Source of the DNA: Sphingobacteriales bacterium
Lineage (GTDB): Bacteria > Bacteroidota > Bacteroidia > Chitinophagales > Chitinophagaceae
Reading direction: 5' to 3'
NCBI GenBank assembly: GCA_016235125.1
Contig: JACRLZ010000008.1
Location: forward strand, 1-64,000
Length of the DNA: 64,000 nucleotides
Under the pieces are notes generated by a model. The model was not told where the DNA came from, searched no databases, and worked only from the letters and a program-made list of their open reading frames with translations. The position numbers and the translations under genes were made by a program. Positions 25,758 to 34,383 of the stretch are shown here, piece by piece; the first letter of the stretch is position 1; each line of letters starts with the position of its first letter.

Positions 25758-27005
25758 TCACCCCATGCTTCTTTTTTCACTATTGCCTTCAGCAGCCAAT
25801 AGCCAGCCTGCAATGGTAAGGCTGATAAACACTGGGGTATAATACAGGTAGAGATAACTAACATCAAGAAAACTGTAGAAAAAAGTAATACTTAACTGAA
25901 AGCAGGATAGCAGGGCAATGTTTAACGGAACTATTCTTTTTCTTATAAAAAAAAGGAAAAGAAGGGGAATCGCAAAAGTTCCGGTTAGCAAAATGTAATG
26001 GAGCAGGCGGGTATTACCAGCGCCAAAAAACTTCGCCATACCTAATGACTGGTAGAAAAATTCCGGGTTTTCAGTCCATACCCTTTCCGATTGGTGAATA
26101 TACTCAGCGGGCAAGTGCAGATGAAGTAACAGTGGCATTATACCGAATGGTAACAGCAGGAGGACAACCGTTGCAAGTCCCGCTGTAAATGCTTTGAAGA
26201 AAAACCGGTATTGCTGCTTAAATAATAAATAGGCGCCTGCAAACGGTATCCAGCCGATAATCGCATAGCGGCTCAGCAGGCAAAGCGCCGCACCCAGCCC
26301 CAAGAGCCACGGATTCCCGGAAATAATGGCAACAGCCATCAGGGAGTAGTAAAAAAAGATAACGCCTTCTTCTGTAAGCCGGATTACATTATTTGTTTTT
26401 TCAAGATGAAGCCATGCCAGCAATAAAAAAATCCCTGCTATGAATAAAAAGGAAAATACATTTCCTTTCCATTTACCCGGCCATATACTGATAAAAACGC
26501 TTATCCATATACCGCATACGGTAACCCAGCGCATATCAAAATGAAAAAGCAATGATGACGTAAAAGGTAACCACATTGCAGGAAGATAGATGGGTTGTAT
26601 CCCGTTCCAGATTTCAGGAATCGGCTCATACACCTGCCCGCTGTAGCCTCCCACAAATCTTTCTCCCATCACTTTCATAATGGGCAACATATCTGCATGC
26701 TCTTTTTCCAGCGGGGTATTATTCATTATTTGCTGCGACAAGTAATAGCTTACAGGTAATAATAAGAGTATAAATATCAGCTTTACAAAAACCTGTTTAT
26801 TCAGTAGCAATTTTTTTTCAATTTTCAGGGAAGGAACTTTAAGAAGAAAAAAGCTGATGCCTGCGCCACACAGAAGAAAAAGAAGACTGTTGGCCGCATG
26901 AAATCCGTCAATCTTTAATAAACAGGTGGAACTGAGTACCTGTAATAAGGCAAGAATAAGAATAGCATGGACTGGTTTTTTAAATATGCCCGGTAAAGAT
27001 GTCAT
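25758..27005 (-). CDS. Multi-pass membrane protein, GT-C glycosyltransferase-like
   Basis: 415 residues with about eleven transmembrane helices. The first large loop contains HADMLPIMKVMGERFVGGYSGQVYEP and NGIQPIYLPAMWLPF, which resembles the acidic first-loop motif and the PxYPP-like segment of GT-C polyprenyl-phosphate-sugar transferases (DUF2029/GT87-like). No other domain is seen. It may mannosylate or glycosylate an envelope component. The tail is charged (AAEGNSEKRSMG). The assignment rests on topology and loop pattern only. Confidence 0.6.
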   Translation of the reverse strand: MTSLPGIFKKPVHAILILALLQVLSSTCLLKIDGFHAANSLLFLLCGAGISFFLLKVPSLKIEKKLLLNKQVFVKLIFILLLLPVSYYLSQQIMNNTPLEKEHADMLPIMKVMGERFVGGYSGQVYEPIPEIWNGIQPIYLPAMWLPFTSSLLFHFDMRWVTVCGIWISVFISIWPGKWKGNVFSFLFIAGIFLLLAWLHLEKTNNVIRLTEEGVIFFYYSLMAVAIISGNPWLLGLGAALCLLSRYAIIGWIPFAGAYLLFKQQYRFFFKAFTAGLATVVLLLLPFGIMPLLLHLHLPAEYIHQSERVWTENPEFFYQSLGMAKFFGAGNTRLLHYILLTGTFAIPLLFLFFIRKRIVPLNIALLSCFQLSITFFYSFLDVSYLYLYYTPVFISLTIAGWLLAAEGNSEKRSMG

Positions 27006-27097
27006 AATCGGTTCCTAAAAGTATCATTTCTGTTTATCCGGCAGAATTTGTTGATTAAATTACGCAGAACAGTTGTTTTTGAATTAACTTCTTTCGT

Positions 27098-27128
27098 TTG
27101 CTCCCCCCGCTTAATTAACGTACCTTCG
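27098..27128 (+). promoter_or_regulatory. typA promoter
   Basis: -33 TTG (27098-27100), 20-base spacer, -7 TACCTTCG (27121-27128; one mismatch to TAnnTTTG). The start codon is at 27151. Confidence 0.65.
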
Positions 27129-27150
27129 CCGCTCGTTTGAAAATGAGATT

Positions 27151-28962
27151 ATGGAGATAAGAAACATAGCAATAATAGCCCACGTTGACCACGGTAAAAC
27201 CACTTTGGTGGACAAAATCCTGCATACCACAAAGGTATTTCGGGATAACCAGGAAACTGGTGAACTGATCATGGACAGTAATGACCTGGAAAGGGAGAGA
27301 GGCATCACTATCTTCAGTAAGAACGCAGCCGTAGAATACAAAGGAATTAAAATTAATGTGATTGATACTCCGGGTCACTCTGACTTTGGTGGTGAAGTGG
27401 AAAGAGTATTGAAAATGGCGGATGGAGTGTTATTACTGGTTGATGCCTTTGAAGGACCAATGCCCCAGACAAGATTTGTATTACAAAAGGCATTGCACCT
27501 GAATCTTCACCCGATTGTCGTTATCAATAAAGTGGATAAACCCAACTGCCGTCCTGATGAAGTGCATGATGCGGTGTTTGAATTATTCTTTAACCTGGAT
27601 GCCACAGAAGAGCAGTTGCATTTTCCTACCTATTATGGTTCAGGCAAAAACGGTTGGTTTAATGATTCGCTGACAGAGATAGAAGGCATTGACCCTTTGC
27701 TCGATGGAATTTTGAAACATGTTCCTCCGCCAAAAGTGAATGAAGGTTATTTACAAATGCAGATCACTTCATTGGATTATTCATCCTTCCTTGGTCGTAT
27801 TGCCATCGGCAAGGTGGGTCGTGGTGTGATAAAAGAAAATCAGCAGGTGGCATTGATGCAGGCAGATGGAAGTATAAAGAAATCGAAAGTGAAAGAACTG
27901 TATGTGTTTGAAGGAATGGGCAAGAAAAAAGTAAGCGAAGTAATTGCAGGAGATCTGTGTGCCGTAGTAGGCATTGAAGATTTTAATATCGGTGATACCA
28001 TTGCTGATATGGAGAATCCTGAAGCGCTGCCGGTAATAAGTGTGGATGAGCCCACCATGAGTATGCTGTTCAGCATTAACAATTCTCCTTTTTATGGCAA
28101 GGATGGAAAATTTGTAACAAGCCGGCACCTGCGTGACAGGCTGATGAAGGAAACAGAAAAAAATCTTGCATTAAGAGTAGAAGATACAGACAGTGGCGAT
28201 AGCTTCAATGTGTATGGCCGTGGCATCCTGCACCTGGGTATCTTAGTTGAAACAATGCGCCGGGAAGGATATGAACTGACCGTTGGCCAGCCACAGGTAC
28301 TGGTAAAAGAGTTGAATGGCACCAAATGCGAGCCGTATGAAAATTTAGTGGTGGATGTGCCGCAGGAATATGCCAGCAAAGTAATTGACCTGGTGACAAG
28401 ACGCAAAGGGGAGATGCATGTAATGGAAACAAAAGGTGAGATGCAGCATCTTGAATTTGAAATTCCTTCAAGAGGATTGATCGGTCTTCGTTCACAAATG
28501 CTGACCAATACAGCTGGCGAAGCCGTGATGGCCCACCGCTTTGTTGAATACAAACCATGGAAAGGACAGATACCCGGAAGGAATAACGGTGTGCTGCTTT
28601 CAAAATTTCAGGAAAGAACAACCGGCTACTCAATAGATAAACTGCAGGACAGGGGAACATTTTTTGTTGATCCGGGTGAAGAAGTATATGCCGGTCAGAT
28701 CATAGCAGAAAATATTAAACCCGGCGACCTGGTGGTAAATGCAACAGAGCCAAAGAAACTGACTAATCACCGTGCAAGCGGCAGTGATGACGCCACCCGT
28801 ATTGCGCCGAAAACACAAATGTCGCTGGAAGAATGTATGGAATACATACAGCAGGATGAATGTATTGAAGTAACACCGAATTTTATCCGCATGAGGAAGG
28901 TGATACTGAGCGAGGATGAAAGAAAAAAAGTGCAGAAAAGAGTAGAAGCAGAAGCGATATAA
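27151..28962 (+). CDS. typA: Translational GTPase TypA/BipA
   Basis: 603 residues, the usual length. G motifs: AHVDHGKTTLVDKIL near residue 10, switch region ERERGITI, DTPGHSDFGGEVERVL, and NKVDKPNCRP. Domain II, the EF-G-like domains III and V (IPSRGLIGLRSQMLTNTAGEAVM) and the TypA-specific C-terminal domain follow. It binds ribosomes and helps 50S assembly and stress adaptation. Single gene with its own promoter and terminator. Confidence 0.96.
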   Translation: MEIRNIAIIAHVDHGKTTLVDKILHTTKVFRDNQETGELIMDSNDLERERGITIFSKNAAVEYKGIKINVIDTPGHSDFGGEVERVLKMADGVLLLVDAFEGPMPQTRFVLQKALHLNLHPIVVINKVDKPNCRPDEVHDAVFELFFNLDATEEQLHFPTYYGSGKNGWFNDSLTEIEGIDPLLDGILKHVPPPKVNEGYLQMQITSLDYSSFLGRIAIGKVGRGVIKENQQVALMQADGSIKKSKVKELYVFEGMGKKKVSEVIAGDLCAVVGIEDFNIGDTIADMENPEALPVISVDEPTMSMLFSINNSPFYGKDGKFVTSRHLRDRLMKETEKNLALRVEDTDSGDSFNVYGRGILHLGILVETMRREGYELTVGQPQVLVKELNGTKCEPYENLVVDVPQEYASKVIDLVTRRKGEMHVMETKGEMQHLEFEIPSRGLIGLRSQMLTNTAGEAVMAHRFVEYKPWKGQIPGRNNGVLLSKFQERTTGYSIDKLQDRGTFFVDPGEEVYAGQIIAENIKPGDLVVNATEPKKLTNHRASGSDDATRIAPKTQMSLEECMEYIQQDECIEVTPNFIRMRKVILSEDERKKVQKRVEAEAI

Positions 28963-28986
28963 TACATTTAGTTGTTCATATTATTG

Positions 28987-29017
28987 ATACCAGACCTTCA
29001 TAGGCTGGTATTTTTTT
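28987..29017 (+). terminator. Intrinsic terminator of typA
   Basis: ATACCAG (28987-28993) pairs with CTGGTAT (29005-29011), with inner CCT/AGG pairing and a seven-T run (29011-29017), 25 bases after the stop. Confidence 0.85.
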
Positions 29018-29068
29018 GTAATGATATTTTCGGAAAGACTTATTTAGCTTTATAGTAATTGTCAATTG

Positions 29069-29890
29069 ATGATCCCCAACATTCTACATTTTGTTTTTGG
29101 CATGGCGCCTGATTTTGGGGGCAAACCATTTTCACTGGTGCATTACCTCTCCGTGATGTCGGCTGTCGAATTAAACAAGCCAACTACTGTTATTATTCAT
29201 TATCAATATGAGCCACAGGGAGAATACTGGGAGAAAGCAAAACCATTTCTTACTTTAAATAAAATCATTGCTCCTGATTCATTTATGGGCCGGCCATTTT
29301 ATCATGTAGCACATAAAGCCGATGTAGTGAGATTGCAGGCATTAAAAGAAACAGGTGGTATTTATCTTGACCTTGACACTATCAGTGTAAAACCCCTGAC
29401 TGAATTGTTTAATCATTCTTTTGTTATCGGGCAGGAATTAAAACCTGCGTATACTCCAAAAAACTGGAGACAAAGATTAAAGCATCGTTTGGGAATAATA
29501 AGAGTGAAAGAAGGAGCAACCGGTTTGTGCAATGCCGTGTTGTTGTCAGAGAAGAACAGCGAATTCGTAAACCTGTGGCTGAAGGAATACAAAACATTCC
29601 GTTCAACAGGAAGAGATAAATACTGGAATGAACATTCGGTACTGGTGCCGGAAAGACTGGCTACGATTCACCCTGATAAAATCACTCAGTTAAGCCCTTA
29701 TGCTTTTCATTATCCTTTGTATGATAAAGCGGGGCTAAAATCAATGTTTGAGGAACAAACTGAATTTCCTGAAGCGTATCTTCATCATTTATGGGAATCA
29801 TTTTCATGGGAATATCTTTCAAAGCTTACTATAGAAATGATAATGACAGAGAATACGACCTATAATCTTATTGCCAGAAAATATTTATAA
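29069..29890 (+). CDS. GT32-family glycosyltransferase (DXD sugar-binding region)
   Basis: 273 residues from ATG 29069 (the frame also has TTG at 29066). The protein begins IPNILHFVFG, typical of GT32/capsule glycosyltransferases. The metal-binding motif is YLDLDTISVKPL, with HKADVVRLQALKETGGIYLD before it. The C-terminal half has HHLWESFSW. It transfers a sugar from a nucleotide donor in surface glycan assembly. The GT4 gene begins at the next base after its stop, so translation is coupled. Confidence 0.85.
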   Translation: MIPNILHFVFGMAPDFGGKPFSLVHYLSVMSAVELNKPTTVIIHYQYEPQGEYWEKAKPFLTLNKIIAPDSFMGRPFYHVAHKADVVRLQALKETGGIYLDLDTISVKPLTELFNHSFVIGQELKPAYTPKNWRQRLKHRLGIIRVKEGATGLCNAVLLSEKNSEFVNLWLKEYKTFRSTGRDKYWNEHSVLVPERLATIHPDKITQLSPYAFHYPLYDKAGLKSMFEEQTEFPEAYLHHLWESFSWEYLSKLTIEMIMTENTTYNLIARKYL

Positions 29891-31036
29891 ATGAAGATCG
29901 GATTTGCATCCAGATTGAATCCACTCGATAAACGGTCATGGTCCGGGACCACTTATTATACTTATCAGCAGATCAAAAAAAACTACGAAGTCGAAATTTT
30001 CAATTTCAAATGGACATGGGGAGTAAGAGAATGGCTAACGATGCAAAAAAGCCTGAACCGGAGATTATTTAAGAAAAATACGGCAGTTGAATTTCTCAGG
30101 AGTTATGCAAAATATTTCAGTAAGCAACTGGAAAAAGATTTGAAGAAAAGACCCGTGGATGTATTGTTTGTCTCTGCTTCATCACAATTCATCGCTTATC
30201 TTGAAACAGATATTCCGGTTATTTATATGACGGATGCTACGTTTCAGCAACTGCAGGGCTACTATCCTTATTTTAGTAACCTTGCAAAATATAATGTGCA
30301 GCAGGGGATTGAACTCGATAAAAAAGCATTTCAGAAAACAGCACATTGCATGCTGGCATCCGAATGGAATAAAAACTCAGCTATCAATGACTATGGGATT
30401 GATACAAACAAAATTTCAGTTGTTCCCTGTGGTGCCAATCTTGATGCAATCCCTGCAGCATCAGATTTAAACATGAATGCATCCGGACAATGTCGTCTTT
30501 TATTTCTTGGTGTGGAGTGGGAGAGAAAGGGTGGTGATATTGCACTCGAAACATTTCGTCTGTTGAAACAAAAAGGAGCCAATCCTCATTTGCATATTAT
30601 TGGTTGTGTGCCACCTGTTGACTTAGCCGAGGAAAAAAATGTAACTGTCATTCCTTTTCTGGATAAAAACAAACCCGATGACCTTAAACAATTAAATCAG
30701 ATACTTCTGCAAACAGATTTTTTGTTGTTGCCAACAAGAGCTGAATGTGCCGGTGTAGTTTTCAGCGAAGCTTCGGCTTATGCTATTCCATCCGTTACAA
30801 CAGATACCGGAGGGGTCAGCACCTATGTAAAGACTGGAATAAACGGGTTTGCACTTCCCCTGCAGGCTGGCGCTGATGTGTATTCAGAAAAAATATGGCA
30901 ATTGCTTGAAGACAAACAGACGATGCAGAATCTAAAACATTCCGCCAGAAAATATTATGAAGAAAATCTGAACTGGGATTTGTGGGGTCGTCAGTTTCAG
31001 CAAATAGCCGAAAGACTTGTAAAAGAAAAAAGATGA
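29891..31036 (+). CDS. Family 4 glycosyltransferase (GT-B)
   Basis: 381 residues. N-terminal acceptor domain MKIGFASRLNPLDKRSWSGTTYYT; C-terminal nucleotide-sugar domain with RLLFLGVEWERKGGDIALETF and the EX7E-type segment PTRAECAGVVFSEASAYAIPSVTTDTGGVSTYV. It belongs to the Glycos_transf_1 clan, retaining mechanism. Starts directly after the GT32 stop. The preceding GT32 and the GT2/GT17 pair on the other strand indicate a surface oligosaccharide locus. Confidence 0.9.
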   Translation: MKIGFASRLNPLDKRSWSGTTYYTYQQIKKNYEVEIFNFKWTWGVREWLTMQKSLNRRLFKKNTAVEFLRSYAKYFSKQLEKDLKKRPVDVLFVSASSQFIAYLETDIPVIYMTDATFQQLQGYYPYFSNLAKYNVQQGIELDKKAFQKTAHCMLASEWNKNSAINDYGIDTNKISVVPCGANLDAIPAASDLNMNASGQCRLLFLGVEWERKGGDIALETFRLLKQKGANPHLHIIGCVPPVDLAEEKNVTVIPFLDKNKPDDLKQLNQILLQTDFLLLPTRAECAGVVFSEASAYAIPSVTTDTGGVSTYVKTGINGFALPLQAGADVYSEKIWQLLEDKQTMQNLKHSARKYYEENLNWDLWGRQFQQIAERLVKEKR

Positions 31037-31053
31037 AACATTATCTTTGCGGA

Positions 31054-31275
31054 ATGAAAAAGTGCGGACTGATCTTATTATTCGTCATTCACTATTCACT
31101 ATTCCCCATTGACTCTTCTGCCCAGTGCTCTATTTGCACCAAAACCGCTCAGCAATTAGGAGAAGGGCCGGCGAAAGGGATGAACTCTGGTATCCTCTAT
31201 CTTGCTTTTGCTCCCTTTGCCATTGTTGGTTTCGTTGCCTTTCGCTGGTGGAAAAAAAATAAAGAATCTGCTTAA
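31054..31275 (+). CDS. Small membrane protein with CxxC, conserved hypothetical
   Basis: 73 residues from ATG 31054; starts at 31033 (4-base overlap with the GT4 gene) or 30982 are possible. I prefer 31054 because a -7 box TATCTTTG (31042-31049) ends 4 bases before it. Signal peptide ending SSAQ, then CSICTKTAQQLGEGPAKGMNSGILYLAFAPFAIVGFVAFRWWKKN: a CxxC, a Gly-rich turn and one C-terminal membrane helix. The pattern recurs in Bacteroidota; function unknown. The signal peptide is partly encoded by a short tandem microrepeat (31087-31110). Confidence 0.7.
   Translation: MKKCGLILLFVIHYSLFPIDSSAQCSICTKTAQQLGEGPAKGMNSGILYLAFAPFAIVGFVAFRWWKKNKESA
31087..31110 (+). repeat. ATTCACT microrepeat inside a signal-peptide coding region
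   Basis: Two copies of ATTCACT and a degenerate third, reading as the peptide HYSLFPI. Short AT-rich direct repeats of this kind are scattered in Chitinophagaceae genomes; here one has become part of a signal peptide. Confidence 0.5.
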
Positions 31276-31280
31276 TCTAC

Positions 31281-32228
31281 CTACAGCAACCCCTTCCTTG
31301 CCATTTTTCTTACATACTTGTAATGTGAAAAAAATACAAATGGCTTTTTTTTATAGTGAAAGATAAGTTTCCGGTATTGCATTACATATTTAAACATTGG
31401 TTTGGAAAAGTTTTTGCCATCCATCTGCCGCAACAGCGAGGCATAATGCAACAAGGATTGCTTTTCTTTTTCTCTTGCCACCGGCCGTTGAAAAAATGTT
31501 TCCAGGAAATAAGCGCATTGATTGCGGAGTTGCTGTTCTCTTTCTTCTTTATTCCTGATTGAAGTGATATCTCTTGAAAAATTTCTTTCATGCACCCGGT
31601 GCCAGGTAAGTGTATGTGGAATGCAACCGATAACGCCGGTGCTGGCCGCATGCATACTGATCCACCAGTCATAAAAAATATCCGCAGGAAAAGGCAGGCA
31701 GCCGGCAATCAGCTCTTTTTTAAACATACAGGCATGACCATGCACAGGACTGTTGAATACTAATTTGTGCACATCATCAATAGTGGAGTAATAAACCTTG
31801 GGTGCATCTGTTCTGTTTTCAAAATCATCACCAATAAAACTGCCGGACAAAGAATAGACAAACAAAGAACCCTCCGGCCATTCCTTCATCATTATCTCAA
31901 TTTTATTAGCCGACCAGATATCATCCTGGTCGCATGGAGCAATGTATTCACCATTTGCCAGGCTGAAACCTTTCTCAAAATTTTTATTGTAGCCAAGATT
32001 CCGTTCATTCATAAAATATTTTACCCGGCTGTCTTTCCGCTTGTATTCTTCCAGAATCAGAATAGTGTTATCAGAAGAGGCATCGTCAACAATCAACAGC
32101 TCAATATTGGAATATGTTTGAGACAAAACAGACCCGATCTGCTGATGCAAAAATTTTTCTCCGTTATATGTACACATCACAACAGATACCAATGCGGGGT
32201 TATTATGTTGCAGGTTATTGTCAGTCAT
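31281..32228 (-). CDS. Family 2 glycosyltransferase
   Basis: 315 residues. GT-A fold with VSVVMCTYNGEKFLHQQIGSVLSQTY at the N-terminus, LLIVDDASSDNT, and the DXD region PCDQDDIWSANKIE. Similar to rhamnosyl- and galactosyl-type GT2 enzymes of O-antigen synthesis, no membrane segments. It abuts the GT17 gene: its ATG (32226-32228) is directly next to the GT17 stop (32229), so the two are one unit. Confidence 0.88.
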   Translation of the reverse strand: MTDNNLQHNNPALVSVVMCTYNGEKFLHQQIGSVLSQTYSNIELLIVDDASSDNTILILEEYKRKDSRVKYFMNERNLGYNKNFEKGFSLANGEYIAPCDQDDIWSANKIEIMMKEWPEGSLFVYSLSGSFIGDDFENRTDAPKVYYSTIDDVHKLVFNSPVHGHACMFKKELIAGCLPFPADIFYDWWISMHAASTGVIGCIPHTLTWHRVHERNFSRDITSIRNKEEREQQLRNQCAYFLETFFQRPVAREKEKQSLLHYASLLRQMDGKNFSKPMFKYVMQYRKLIFHYKKKPFVFFSHYKYVRKMARKGLL

Positions 32229-33095
32229 TTAGCGAAGCATATTCTTGATGCCAAAATACATTTTATCCCACAGACTGTCTTTACGTTTCAAATGGAGCAG
32301 GCCGGGATATTGCCGCATCACTTTTTGCATATAAGCAGGATAGTAAGCCAACGGATAAAATTTGTAGTGCACCCCGGGCCGGTTAAAAATATCTTTTCCT
32401 TCTTTCATTGCCCTCAGGATATTGGCATCATTCAAAAATTCTTCTTTATTAAATTCTGTATGAGCAAAGGATCTGATCTTGGTTTTTATTTTTTCAAGTC
32501 CACCGAGATAAGAAAAATGCCAGCCCCCGTTTTTGATTCGTTTATAGTCATTGCGTTTGTCTCTTAGCCCCTGTGCTGTTATTTCTTTGAATTGTTTTCC
32601 ACTTGCAGCAATTGTACCATTCCACCATCTTTCATGGCCGGTATTCTGGCAGTTCAAAAAATAATAGTGGAATAATTGTGACAATACCAACGGCTCATTT
32701 CGGGGTCTTATTTTTTTCAGTAAAGCAGGGTCCGGTATTTCATCCAGGTCGCTCAGTAAGACAAGATCGTTATCGCCGATATGGGCATTATAATCATTGA
32801 GTGCATTTCGCTGTCCGTTCTCCAGTTTCCAGGCAGCGCTTTGCGGATTGTAGGATGTTTCTGTATTAAACAGCAAACCTTCTGATGACTGATTTACCTT
32901 TATGTAAATAATCTTGTGTTTCCATTCATCAAACCTTGCTTTGGTTTCTTCAAAATATAAGGGCTTTGGCTGGCCTGAATGAGTAAGCCCTGATTCGGCT
33001 ATAACAAAATGATCCACTACATTATCCAGCAGTTTCAGCCGAAACTCCAGCAGGTCCAATTCATTGAAGAAAGTAAAGCCGTCAATAACTTTCAT
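32229..33095 (-). CDS. GT17-family glycosyltransferase
   Basis: 288 residues. The sequence fits family GT17 (beta-1,4-GlcNAc transferase, MGAT3-like): DGFTFFNELDLLEFRLKLLDNVVDHFVIAESGLTHSGQPKPLYFEE at the N-terminus and DNDLVLLSDLDEIPDP as the acidic motif, then GWHFSYLGGLEKI. In bacteria these occur in capsule/O-antigen loci. The acceptor is unknown. It runs into the downstream GT2 gene with no gap. Confidence 0.88.
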   Translation of the reverse strand: MKVIDGFTFFNELDLLEFRLKLLDNVVDHFVIAESGLTHSGQPKPLYFEETKARFDEWKHKIIYIKVNQSSEGLLFNTETSYNPQSAAWKLENGQRNALNDYNAHIGDNDLVLLSDLDEIPDPALLKKIRPRNEPLVLSQLFHYYFLNCQNTGHERWWNGTIAASGKQFKEITAQGLRDKRNDYKRIKNGGWHFSYLGGLEKIKTKIRSFAHTEFNKEEFLNDANILRAMKEGKDIFNRPGVHYKFYPLAYYPAYMQKVMRQYPGLLHLKRKDSLWDKMYFGIKNMLR

Positions 33096-33186
33096 GCTGA
33101 TGCAATGTCGTAAAATATTTGCAGAGTGCCGATTTTGTACCCACGGCGAACCGATAGAAGATGAGTGGTAGAGATAAAAATTATTT

Positions 33187-33453
33187 TTAAATATTCAAAT
33201 GACTATCATCACAAAACGGTGGTGTCTTTGTTCTTTTACACTGGCAAAACAAAATCTCTTCTGCTTTATCAAATAACACTTTTACACTTCTGAAAGGTGT
33301 GCCCTCGATCCTTTTATGGTTGCTGTCGCAAAAAGGTTGTTTATCCGTCAGCCCGCAACTGCACCAGGAATATACTTTACCTGGTTCCACCATCACAGCA
33401 ATAGGTTCACAGTCTGAGATACGGGGCAATCCTTCATTGGGTATTGTTTCCAT
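33187..33453 (-). CDS. CDGSH iron-sulfur domain protein (two motifs)
   Basis: 88 residues from ATG 33453 (METIPNEGLPRIS). Two zf-CDGSH motifs: CSCGLTDKQPFCDSNH and CQCKRTKTPPFCDDSH, each giving the 3Cys-1His set that binds a 2Fe2S cluster. Two-motif proteins of this size (MitoNEET-like type) are common in bacteria and act in redox or cluster transfer. The gene begins one base past the meaB stop, suggesting translational coupling. Confidence 0.9.
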   Translation of the reverse strand: METIPNEGLPRISDCEPIAVMVEPGKVYSWCSCGLTDKQPFCDSNHKRIEGTPFRSVKVLFDKAEEILFCQCKRTKTPPFCDDSHLNI

Positions 33454-33454
33454 A

Positions 33455-34351
33455 TTATTTATCAGCAATAAATTTATAGAGGTTAAAATTTCCTTTTTTA
33501 TAAACGGTTTCAATTTCTTTTTTCAACGACGCTTTATCGACCCCTTTCATTCTTTTCTGTTCAATCAAATAATAGGCTCTTTCTGCCAGCAGCCAGAATT
33601 TTCTATCGGTAAGGTGAGCTTTTTGCAACTGGTGCAGAATAATATCCAGCAGTTCCTTCACACCTTCTTTTTGTGAAGCGGTTGTTTTCAGCACCGGCAC
33701 TTCATTATAATGTCTGCTGAAAGCAGGGGCCAGCATCAGCCTCAAATGTTTTACAAACATATCTGCATCAGGACGGTCTGCCTTGTTCACCACAAACACA
33801 TCGGCGATCTCCATCAGCCCGGCTTTCATCGTCTGCACTTCATCGCCGGCTTCCGGAACGACCACTACAACAGTTACATCAGCAAGACCTGCAATTTCAA
33901 TTTCACTTTGTCCCACACCCACTGTTTCCACAATGATATGATCAAATTGAAAGGCTTTCATCAGGTCGGCTATCTCAATGATCTTTGGATGAAGGCCACC
34001 CATCGAACCTCTTGTTGCCAATGAGCGGATAAAAACATTGGGATGGGTGTACCAGTCGCTCATTCGTATCCGGTCGCCCAGCACAGCTCCAAGGTTGAAA
34101 GGAGAAGAAGGGTCTACACATAATACTCCAACCTTTTTATCCGAATTAACTAATAAACCAATTAAAGAATCTACCAAGGTGCTTTTACCGGCCCCCGGCG
34201 GCCCGGTGATACCGATGATCTTTGCAGGAGAAAAGGGAATCGACTGTAGCAGTTCTTCATAACCTGGCTGTTCATTTTCCACCAAAGAAATAGCTCTTGC
34301 CAATGCTTTGGTATCGCCTTGCTGTATTTGATTTAATAGTTCCTGCCACAT
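33455..34351 (-). CDS. meaB: MeaB/ArgK-type GTPase (methylmalonyl-CoA mutase chaperone)
   Basis: 298 residues from ATG 34351 (MWQELLNQIQQGDTKALARAIS); a longer frame to 34408 is unlikely. G motifs: IGITGPPGAGKSTLVDSL, DPSSPFNLGAVLGDRIRM, ETVGVGQSE, and FVVNKADRPDAD. MeaB loads and protects adenosylcobalamin in methylmalonyl-CoA mutase, used in propionate metabolism. The mutase genes are not in the window. Couples to the CDGSH gene and is divergent from the O-antigen ligase gene at 34384. Confidence 0.93.
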   Translation of the reverse strand: MWQELLNQIQQGDTKALARAISLVENEQPGYEELLQSIPFSPAKIIGITGPPGAGKSTLVDSLIGLLVNSDKKVGVLCVDPSSPFNLGAVLGDRIRMSDWYTHPNVFIRSLATRGSMGGLHPKIIEIADLMKAFQFDHIIVETVGVGQSEIEIAGLADVTVVVVVPEAGDEVQTMKAGLMEIADVFVVNKADRPDADMFVKHLRLMLAPAFSRHYNEVPVLKTTASQKEGVKELLDIILHQLQKAHLTDRKFWLLAERAYYLIEQKRMKGVDKASLKKEIETVYKKGNFNLYKFIADK

Positions 34352-34383
34352 GAAATGAAAGGGATGTTGTACTTTACAAATGT

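Noticed and set aside
27781..28660. Long minus-strand frames inside typA
   Set aside because: They run antisense through a complete, conserved gene and show no domain of their own.
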